Below are positions 7,695 to 13,472 of a DNA stretch of 13,472 nucleotides, piece by piece. The notes under the pieces are model-generated. The model was not told where the DNA came from. It ran no database searches and saw nothing but the letters and a program-made list of their open reading frames with translations. Each line of letters begins with the position of its first letter. Position 1 is the stretch's first letter. The translations under genes were made by a program, and so were the position numbers. Origin of the DNA: Casp-actino8 sp037147055 (GTDB lineage Bacteria > Actinomycetota > Acidimicrobiia > Acidimicrobiales > Ilumatobacteraceae); assembly GCA_037147055.1 (NCBI GenBank), contig JBAWVW010000052.1:1-13472 (forward strand), written 5' to 3'.

Positions 7695-8698
7695 CATCAA
7701 TTTCAAATCTCTCTGTGGAACTCAAACGGGTTTGGCATCCCATTGGACGGGTTGATTCTTTTGGAGAAACGCCGACGCGTATTGAGTTAGTCGGTGAGGC
7801 CTATGTCGTTGTTCGCCTTGATGGAGAAATAAAAGTTTTCGCTGATATTTGCCCTCATCGCTATGCCCGACTCTCCGATGGGCAAGTCGTGGGATCAAAT
7901 ATTCAATGTCCATATCATGGTTGGCAATATGACGCCAGCGGTCGCTGCGCGCATGTTCCAGCGTTAGGAACGCAAGCGACTCTTCCACCAGCACAACTCA
8001 CGATTCCTTTTGTGCAAGAAAAATATGATTTGGTGTGGGTGTCCCCGCTAGAGCCGATCATTGACATCTTGCAGATTCCCGAGTGGGAGGATGAATCACT
8101 GACACGCGTCTGGATGCCACCCATTGATATCAATGCTGGTGCGGCTCAATCCATTGACAACTTTCTTGATTTCGCCCACTTCCCGTTTGTCCATGCGGGA
8201 ACCTTTGGTTCAGAAAAAGATCTCTTGGTTCATGAGTACTCCACTGAGCGCACGCAGGATGGTTGGGGATTTGTCGTGGAATATCCCCACGTCATTGAAA
8301 ATCACGAAGATCCGCTGGTTAAAACTGGCGCACATCCGCTGATCCAAGATCGCCTGATGCGCTACGACTTTCGTGCCCCATTTACAGCCAACCTTCGTCT
8401 TGAACTTCCGCTGACAGGAATGGTCAATGCCATTGTGATGTGGTGTCAGCCGATGACTCTTAATACCACGAGGGTGCATATCGTGATGATTCGCAATGAT
8501 TGCCACACGCCGGCAGATATCCAGGCTGCGATCGATTACGAAATGAAGATTTTCACGGAAGACCTCAAGGTGATTGAGTTTTTGGCCGACAAGTCGGTCC
8601 CTCTTGATCGTGGGCAATCTCATGTACGGTCCGATCGTCACACAGTTGAATTCCGGCGCATTCTGCTGAAGTTACTCACTTCATCCTCCGCCTCTTGA
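7691..8698 (+). CDS. Rieske non-heme iron oxygenase alpha subunit, demethylase-type (NdmA-like layout)
   Basis: A 335-residue oxygenase, a length typical of single-subunit Rieske monooxygenases (N-/O-demethylases) rather than the longer aromatic dioxygenase alpha subunits. The Rieske [2Fe-2S] ligands are Cys54-x-His56 and Cys73-x2-His76 (QCPYHGW). The mononuclear iron site is DNFLDFAHFPFVHAG (156-170): Asp160 is the electron-transfer bridge and His163 and His168 are ligands. The third ligand is probably Asp291 in FTEDLKVIE. Electrons must come from a reductase that is not encoded in this window. By recall, segments resemble the caffeine demethylase NdmA (WHP near the N-terminus, CPYHGWQYD, DF-HF-F-H-GT, and ED--VIE near the end), but this superfamily is broad and substrate assignment is weak. 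It overlaps the preceding permease by ATGA, so oxidation of the imported compound is the obvious inference. GAGAAGAG just upstream is a plausible RBS. Confidence 0.9.
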   Translation: MTSISNLSVELKRVWHPIGRVDSFGETPTRIELVGEAYVVVRLDGEIKVFADICPHRYARLSDGQVVGSNIQCPYHGWQYDASGRCAHVPALGTQATLPPAQLTIPFVQEKYDLVWVSPLEPIIDILQIPEWEDESLTRVWMPPIDINAGAAQSIDNFLDFAHFPFVHAGTFGSEKDLLVHEYSTERTQDGWGFVVEYPHVIENHEDPLVKTGAHPLIQDRLMRYDFRAPFTANLRLELPLTGMVNAIVMWCQPMTLNTTRVHIVMIRNDCHTPADIQAAIDYEMKIFTEDLKVIEFLADKSVPLDRGQSHVRSDRHTVEFRRILLKLLTSSSAS

Positions 8699-8740
8699 GG
8701 GAGACAATGTCGATTTGTGCTACTAGTGTCTTGCTTGAGT

Positions 8741-8745
8741 AGGAG
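8741..8745 (+). promoter_or_regulatory. Shine-Dalgarno site of the EthA-like gene
   Basis: AGGAG at 8741-8745 lies eight bases before the ATG at 8754, inside a purine-rich stretch. It favours this start over the second in-frame ATG at 8766. The 55-bp gap after the Rieske gene holds no clear terminator or promoter, so the gene may be read from the transporter operon. Confidence 0.7.
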
Positions 8746-8753
8746 AAGAAAGA

Positions 8754-10250
8754 ATGTCGCAAAGTATGGCTAGTCAAACCAATCATGTTGATGTGCTCAT
8801 AGTTGGTGCTGGTATTTCCGGCATCGGAACTGCGTATCACCTACAAAAGCAGTGCCCCGATCGCACCTATGCCATTGTTGAAGGTCGAGCTGATCTCGGC
8901 GGAACGTGGGACCTCTTTCGTTACCCTGGCGTTCGTTCGGATAGTGACATGCACACTTTGGGGTTCAGTTTCAAGCCATGGAAGGAAGCGAAATCAATCG
9001 CCGACGGACCCTCCATCTTGAAGTACGTGCGTGAGACAGCACAAGAAAATGGTATCGATAAAAATATTCGTTTTCATCATCAGGTCAAGACTGCATCGTG
9101 GTCAAGTGAGACCGCAACATGGACCGTCACGGTTGTCCGCCAAGACACCAATGAAACACTCGTCTACACATGCAACTTTTTATCGATGTGCGCCGGCTAC
9201 TACAGCTATAAAGAGGGTTACACGCCAGAGTTCGCCGGTCGTGATTCCTTCAAGGGTCAGATTGTTCATCCGCAGAAGTGGCCGAAAGATCTTGACTATG
9301 CAGGCAAACGCGTTGTGATCATTGGTTCAGGAGCAACTGCTGTGACCCTTGTTCCAGCAATGGCAAGAACTGCTGCTCACGTGACGATGTTGCAACGTTC
9401 GCCGACTTACATTGTTGCTCGTCCTGATCATGATGCGATAGCGGACAAATTACGCAAGGTGTTACCTGAGAAGACAGCGTATGCAATCACCCGCGCCAAG
9501 AACATTGCTCTCACAAAGTTTTTTTACAATCGCACGCGGACTCATCCAGAAAAGATCAAGACTCAAATTCTTGGTGGTGTGCGTCAGGCCCTAGGTCCTG
9601 ATTACGACGTCGAGAAGCACTTCACACCGACTTATAACCCATGGGATCAAAGAATGTGTCTGATTCCTAATGGCGATCTGTTCGTGTCTATCAATAAAGG
9701 CCGCGCCTCAGTCGTGACCGACGAGATCGTGTGCTTCACAGAATCAGGGATCCAATTGAAGTCGGGCGAAATACTGGAAGCGGACATTATTGTCACCGCT
9801 ACTGGCTTAAACCTAGTTTCACTCGGTGAAATTGATGTTCTCGTTGATGGTCAGGCAGTTGACTTTTCACAAACATGGACCTACAAGGGACTTGCGTATT
9901 CTGATGTTCCAAACTTGGTGTCAACCTTTGGCTACATCAACGCTTCGTGGACTTTACGTGCCGATGTGGTGGCTAATTACACGTGTCGTTTGTTAAACAA
10001 AATGAAGTCGACGGGCACCCAGCAAGCTACCCCCCGACTACGAGCGCAAGATCAGAACATGACACCAAGGCCGTGGATTAATGACTTCTCTGCCGGCTAC
10101 ATGGAGCGCATGATGCACCTCATGCCCAGGCAGGGTGACCATGCTCCGTGGATCAATCCGCAATTGATCGCAGTCGATAAGCAGATGATTGTCAAGTCGC
10201 CCATCGATGACGGGGCAATGCAGTTCAGCAAAGTAAAAACTTTGGTTTAA
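8754..10250 (+). CDS. EthA-like FAD-dependent Baeyer-Villiger monooxygenase
   Basis: A 498-residue cytoplasmic flavin monooxygenase that inserts one oxygen from O2 into ketones (giving esters) or oxidises thio-carbonyl groups, using NADPH. The FAD-binding motif GAGISG is at 18-23, followed by GGTWDLFRYPGVRSDSD (49-65). The Baeyer-Villiger fingerprint F-x-G-x3-H-x3-W-P is at 166-177 (FKGQIVHPQKWP), with Trp rather than Tyr/Phe, which separates it from N-oxidising FMOs. The NADPH-binding GSGATA is at 191-196. From memory it can be aligned along most of its length with mycobacterial EthA (ethionamide activator, 489 residues), including the NPWDQR-CL-PNGDLF and ATGLNL stretches. The physiological substrate is unknown. 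No TetR-type EthR regulator is adjacent, unlike the mycobacterial locus. Its stop codon overlaps the stop codon of the convergent desaturase-family gene. Confidence 0.93.
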   Translation: MSQSMASQTNHVDVLIVGAGISGIGTAYHLQKQCPDRTYAIVEGRADLGGTWDLFRYPGVRSDSDMHTLGFSFKPWKEAKSIADGPSILKYVRETAQENGIDKNIRFHHQVKTASWSSETATWTVTVVRQDTNETLVYTCNFLSMCAGYYSYKEGYTPEFAGRDSFKGQIVHPQKWPKDLDYAGKRVVIIGSGATAVTLVPAMARTAAHVTMLQRSPTYIVARPDHDAIADKLRKVLPEKTAYAITRAKNIALTKFFYNRTRTHPEKIKTQILGGVRQALGPDYDVEKHFTPTYNPWDQRMCLIPNGDLFVSINKGRASVVTDEIVCFTESGIQLKSGEILEADIIVTATGLNLVSLGEIDVLVDGQAVDFSQTWTYKGLAYSDVPNLVSTFGYINASWTLRADVVANYTCRLLNKMKSTGTQQATPRLRAQDQNMTPRPWINDFSAGYMERMMHLMPRQGDHAPWINPQLIAVDKQMIVKSPIDDGAMQFSKVKTLV

Positions 10251-11158
10251 GCAGCTACCTCAGGCTCCCAGCCGGGTCCAGCGAATACATAACGCAAACG
10301 CTCGTTGAGATTGTCGGTCTTCTTCACATCACTGACAATGGATGCCATTTCTTGGTACGCCATCTTGATCGGATTCGTCGTGCGAATGTTTTTGGTCAAG
10401 CCATACTGCACCTGACGGATTTCAGGTTCGAAAGTCTTAAAGAGGCGGTCCCAAACAATCAAAATTCCGCCGTAGTTTTTATCGATGTACTGCTTGTTTG
10501 CACCGTGATGGACGCGGTGATGTGAAGGAGTATTGAAAATCTTTTCAGCCCACTCGGGCAAACGATCAATGGCCTCTGTATGAATCCAGTATTGGTAGAG
10601 CAAGTTAAGTTGCCGGGCCTTCATGAAAGTTGAATATCTATATCCAACTAAGGCCATCGGGATGTACATCCATATTGTGACAAAGCCTGACCAGGTTTGT
10701 CGCAAGGCCGTTGACAAGTTGTATCTTCGTCCTGAATGATGGGCTACATGATCAGCCCAAAATAGACGCACCTCGTGCATTTTGCGATGATTCCAGTAAT
10801 ACAAGAAATCCCAAGCGATGATTGCGGTCAGTATCGAACCTCGACGAGAGCCCAGTCGAGACACACGACGCCGAAAGAAAAAGTTGTACCCGCGTTCGTA
10901 TGTACCTTGCATCACGAAGCCCATCAAGATTGAGCCCACGAGAAGACCCAAACTTCCAGCGGTATCTTTCTTCTCATAGCCGAGTGGAACCAATTGATCA
11001 GGGGTGGGATCGCCGTCATCTATGGGCGCAACTGCATTGACATCAACAAGTTCGCGTAACTGACGCTTCTGGAGAACACGATGTTCCCAGACCATCGTGG
11101 CTGCGAAAATTGGCAAGGTGATCTTGTCAATGAAGTCAATTTTGCGTATTCCAGCCAT
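10247..11158 (-). CDS. Sterol desaturase / fatty acid hydroxylase superfamily membrane protein
   Basis: A 303-residue membrane enzyme of the di-iron, histidine-cluster superfamily that hydroxylates or desaturates sterols, fatty acids, carotenoids or ether lipids. The eight-His pattern is intact: HRKMH (124-128), HVAHH (137-141), His193 in WIHTE, and HHRVHH (213-218). The surrounding wording, DFLYYWNHRKMHEVRLFWADHVAHHS, is classic for the family. Hydrophobic stretches at about 67-90, 108-123 and 158-175 give the membrane helices. The substrate cannot be deduced. It is the last gene of a minus-strand operon, nine bases after the ABC-F gene. No good Shine-Dalgarno precedes its ATG, so coupling to the upstream gene is likely. 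Its 3' end overlaps the stop of the convergent EthA-like gene by four bases. Confidence 0.92.
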   Translation of the reverse strand: MAGIRKIDFIDKITLPIFAATMVWEHRVLQKRQLRELVDVNAVAPIDDGDPTPDQLVPLGYEKKDTAGSLGLLVGSILMGFVMQGTYERGYNFFFRRRVSRLGSRRGSILTAIIAWDFLYYWNHRKMHEVRLFWADHVAHHSGRRYNLSTALRQTWSGFVTIWMYIPMALVGYRYSTFMKARQLNLLYQYWIHTEAIDRLPEWAEKIFNTPSHHRVHHGANKQYIDKNYGGILIVWDRLFKTFEPEIRQVQYGLTKNIRTTNPIKMAYQEMASIVSDVKKTDNLNERLRYVFAGPGWEPEVAA

Positions 11159-11167
11159 GGTACGAGG

Positions 11168-12814
11168 CTAGGGCAGACTGATCTTTTTCGCTAGACGGAC
11201 CGTTGAGAGTTTCTCGGGGGCAGCAAGTCCCTGCATGGCGATTTCGTAATCTGGTAAGGCGTACACGTCACCGTCGTCATTGATCATGATGAAGCGATCA
11301 AATTTGGCCAAGAAAGTGCGATCGTGGCTCACCGCCACAACTGTTCCCTCAAAACTGTCAAGTGCTCGTTCAAGTGCCTCTGAAGATTCGATATCCAAGT
11401 TGTCAGTTGGCTCATCAAGCAACAACACATTGTGGCCCTCAATCTCAAGACACAAAATCTCGAGTCGTGCCTTTTGACCACCGGACAAGGTCTGGAACTC
11501 TTGGCGCGAATGATTGACCAATCCATAACGCGCTAAGGCCTTCATTGACTTCTCATCTTCAATCAAACGGTCCCGCACAATATCTAGACATTGGCGACCG
11601 GTGAAGTCAGCGCGGTTATTGATCTGTGTGAACACACCCACCGATGTCCGTGGCCCAAAGGTCACCGATCCGACATCGGGCGTGACGCCGTTCAGCACCG
11701 CAAGGAGGTGACTCTTGCCAGTTCCGTTCGGGCCGATGAGACCCACGCGCTCTCCGTGATGTATTTCATCAGAGAAAGGAAAGAACAAGTCGCCAACAGA
11801 GACATCGTCAAGTTTCGCGACGCGTCGTGCGGCATCTGCTCCGCGCAGACGTACATGAATGTGTTGATCGGCTACGGGTGGCGGCGGTGGACCAGCAGCC
11901 ACAAACTTTTCCCAACGAGTCTCTGCTCCATTTGCCTTCGTGGCATTTTTGAAGTTTTGTGCAGCTCGTTGTTTCATGATCTTCATGTGATGAAACAATC
12001 GACGCTCTTCGTCATTCCATCGCTTGAGATCATCACCAAGTAGCTCTTGACGTTTAGCGCGGGCCTCTGGAAAGGTGAGGTATGACCCACCGTGTACCCA
12101 TGCACCAGAACCCTCAATGACAACAATTTTTGTGGCAACTCGTTCGAGAAGAGTGCGATCGTGGCTGACCATCAGGATTGTTGAGCGACAAGACTTGATT
12201 TGTTCTTCTAACCAACTGCGAGTGGGGATATCGAGATAGTTGTCGGGCTCATCTAGCAACAAAACATCCGCCCCTGAAGTCAACAACAAATCAAGGACGA
12301 GCCTTTTACGCTCACCACCAGATAGTTCGCTCACGAGCCGGCGAGAAAAATCATCCACTGTGGTTTTGACACTCCGCTGTGCAGCAGCCTGCCATTTGGT
12401 TTCCAGATCGTAACCACCCATGTCACCCCAGTCGCCAAGAGCTGTTGCGTAACCCATACCATCGTCGCTACCGTCAGCAAGAGCCTTTTCCGCTGCAACC
12501 AAGGCCCGACCTGCGGTGCGCAAATGTGTGGGCGCGACCTCAATCAGCATTTCTCGCAATGTGTCAGTTGGTCGCGACATGCCGACGTCTTGAGTCATCG
12601 ACAGAACGCTTCCATTGACGGTGAAGTCACCGCCATCACATTCGTATTCGCCAGTCAGGATCTTAAGAATGGTGCTTTTGCCGACGCCGTTGGCCCCGAC
12701 CAAAGCAGCATGCTCACCTGGTGCAATGCCGAAACTGACGTCAAAGAAAAGCTGGTCAGCTCCTGGAGGTGCGTATTCAAGTTCAGAGATGACGATGCTG
12801 CTCACACCGCCCAT
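11168..12814 (-). CDS. ABC-F family ATPase (ribosome-associated type, no membrane domain)
   Basis: A 548-residue soluble protein with two ABC domains in one chain and no transmembrane segment, the ABC-F layout. These proteins bind the ribosomal E site, acting as translation factors or antibiotic-resistance ribosome protectors. Domain 1: Walker A GANGVGKS (40-47), signature LSGGE (164-168), Walker B VLLLDEP (184-190), SHD His218. The charged linker (about 245-315) is the interdomain P-site-facing element, with many Arg/Lys and then five prolines at 309-313. Domain 2: Walker A GPNGTGKS (361-368), signature LSGGQ (443-447), Walker B VLLLDEPTDNLD (463-474), and a second SHD. Both sites are complete. 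Subtype cannot be settled between housekeeping (EttA/Uup-like) and resistance. The ATG at 12814 is used, but the GTG three codons in (12805) is an alternative start since the upstream RBS (AGCGAGA) is weak. It lies 21 bp after the oxidoreductase gene. Confidence 0.93.
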   Translation of the reverse strand: MGGVSSIVISELEYAPPGADQLFFDVSFGIAPGEHAALVGANGVGKSTILKILTGEYECDGGDFTVNGSVLSMTQDVGMSRPTDTLREMLIEVAPTHLRTAGRALVAAEKALADGSDDGMGYATALGDWGDMGGYDLETKWQAAAQRSVKTTVDDFSRRLVSELSGGERKRLVLDLLLTSGADVLLLDEPDNYLDIPTRSWLEEQIKSCRSTILMVSHDRTLLERVATKIVVIEGSGAWVHGGSYLTFPEARAKRQELLGDDLKRWNDEERRLFHHMKIMKQRAAQNFKNATKANGAETRWEKFVAAGPPPPPVADQHIHVRLRGADAARRVAKLDDVSVGDLFFPFSDEIHHGERVGLIGPNGTGKSHLLAVLNGVTPDVGSVTFGPRTSVGVFTQINNRADFTGRQCLDIVRDRLIEDEKSMKALARYGLVNHSRQEFQTLSGGQKARLEILCLEIEGHNVLLLDEPTDNLDIESSEALERALDSFEGTVVAVSHDRTFLAKFDRFIMINDDGDVYALPDYEIAMQGLAAPEKLSTVRLAKKISLP

Positions 12815-12835
12815 TCTCGCTGCTAAATGGCGTGG

Positions 12836-13472
12836 CTACACCTTTAGGAGCAATTTGCCGTGATGGCCACCTGTCATCAACATATTTAACATTGCAGGAA
12901 AGTTTTCCACACCGTGTTCAATCTGCTCACGCATCACCAAATCTCCGCTTCGTAGCCAATCTGCCAGTTGCGCTTCGGCACGAGGGTAATGGGCGGAAAA
13001 ATGGAAGACAGCGAAGCCTTCAATACTGGAGTGACGTTCGGCCAATTTGAGGTAATTCTTTGGACCCCGAACTTCAGTCATTTTTTCGTACTGAGAAATC
13101 GCACCGCAAATCACAATACGCGAACCCAAAACAATGCGCATCAACACATCGTCAAGAATTTCTCCGCCCACATTGTCAAAAAATACGTTGATGCCATCGG
13201 GCGCGAGTTCATCAAGTCGTGCGCCGACATTTTCATTTTTGTAATCAATGGCCGCATCAAATTTTAGTTCGTCAACTAAGAATTTCGTCTTGTGAGGGCC
13301 ACCAGCAATGCCGATCACTTTGCTTGCTCCACTGAGGCGGGCGATTTGCCCAGCCATTGAGCCAACAGCACCAGCCGCGCCCGAAACCACAACTGTGTCG
13401 CCTGGCTTGACTCGTCCCACATCAACGATGCCAAAATAAGCAGTCATTCCGGTTGTGAGGCCAAGAGCTCCA
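12836..13472 (-). CDS. NADP-dependent medium-chain oxidoreductase, CurA/prostaglandin-reductase-like (5' end outside window)
   Basis: The C-terminal part of a zinc-independent MDR-family reductase that reduces the C=C bond of enones with NADPH. The open frame continues upstream of the internal Met at 13447 to the window edge, adding GALGLTTG before MTAYFG. This matches the GLTAY-type region of the family, so the true start lies beyond 13472 and roughly the first third to 40% (catalytic N-terminal domain) is missing. What is visible is the Rossmann domain, with VVVSGAAGAVGSMAGQIA as the nucleotide-binding loop, followed by IGIAGG, FDAAIDYKN and FFDNVGGEILD, all typical of CurA/leukotriene B4 12-hydroxydehydrogenase relatives. 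The C-terminal HHGKLLLKV is also typical. It is the first visible gene of a minus-strand operon with the ABC-F and sterol-desaturase-family genes. The substrate is unknown. Confidence 0.9.
   Translation of the reverse strand, partial: GALGLTTGMTAYFGIVDVGRVKPGDTVVVSGAAGAVGSMAGQIARLSGASKVIGIAGGPHKTKFLVDELKFDAAIDYKNENVGARLDELAPDGINVFFDNVGGEILDDVLMRIVLGSRIVICGAISQYEKMTEVRGPKNYLKLAERHSSIEGFAVFHFSAHYPRAEAQLADWLRSGDLVMREQIEHGVENFPAMLNMLMTGGHHGKLLLKV

Noticed and set aside
8210..8641. 143-codon open frame on the minus strand opposite the Rieske gene
   Set aside because: The plus-strand frame carries conserved iron ligands; the antisense frame has no recognisable motif and is a shadow.
8691..8700. 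CCTC-TT-GAGG inverted repeat over the Rieske stop codon
   Set aside because: Four-base arms with a two-base loop cannot form a stable hairpin and there is no T run after it.
8715..8726. Extended -10-like TGC-TACTAG before the EthA-like gene
   Set aside because: The hexamer matches the consensus at only about half its positions and the nearest -35-like TTGAGG is 20 bases away, so a promoter cannot be supported.
11591..12043. 150-codon open frame on the plus strand opposite the ABC-F gene
   Set aside because: It is wholly antisense to conserved ABC-F sequence, shows no recognisable domain and has no ribosome binding site of note.
12836..13447. Treating the Met at 13447 as the true start of the oxidoreductase
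   Set aside because: The open frame continues with family-like sequence to the window edge and the catalytic N-terminal domain would be missing, so the gene is partial.

Overview
The window is a dense, ordinary-looking stretch of bacterial chromosome with ten complete protein genes and one partial one. It has almost no intergenic space. Several features point to an actinobacterium: an EthA-type Baeyer-Villiger monooxygenase of mycobacterial style, a lipoprotein with a long Ser/Thr/Asp/Pro-rich linker after its lipobox, and a set of lipid/steroid-type redox enzymes. The base composition is moderate rather than very GC-rich. That would fit an aquatic Acidimicrobiia-like lineage better than a streptomycete or mycobacterium, but this placement is inference and no marker gene confirms it.

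Layout, plus strand: (i) 1-2712, an RhlG-like short-chain dehydrogenase followed with zero spacing by a membrane O-acyltransferase carrying a C-terminal SGNH domain. (ii) 2866-8698, a complete BMP-family (PnrA/NupN-type) ABC importer: lipoprotein, double ATPase and two permeases. The last permease overlaps by ATGA a Rieske non-heme iron oxygenase. A perfect 16-bp-arm palindrome followed by a T run separates the lipoprotein gene from the ATPase gene, and a 7-bp inverted repeat lies just before the lipoprotein's ribosome binding site. (iii) 8754-10250, an EthA-like flavin monooxygenase.

Layout, minus strand, read from right to left: the C-terminal part of a CurA/prostaglandin-reductase-like NADP-dependent oxidoreductase that runs off the window, then an ABC-F ATPase, then a sterol desaturase/fatty acid hydroxylase family membrane di-iron enzyme. 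These are spaced by 21 and 9 bp and look like one transcript. This operon converges on the EthA-like gene, and the two stop codons overlap.

How the genes may work together: the importer family takes up purine nucleosides and related compounds in characterised members. The Rieske protein has the layout of single-component-alpha N- or O-demethylases, and by recall it resembles the caffeine demethylase NdmA. The tight coupling suggests an import-then-oxidise module for a purine-like or N-methylated small molecule. No reductase partner for the Rieske protein is in the window. The other oxidoreductases look like lipid, steroid or ketone metabolism and need not belong to the same pathway. No tRNA, rRNA, mobile element or CRISPR array was seen.
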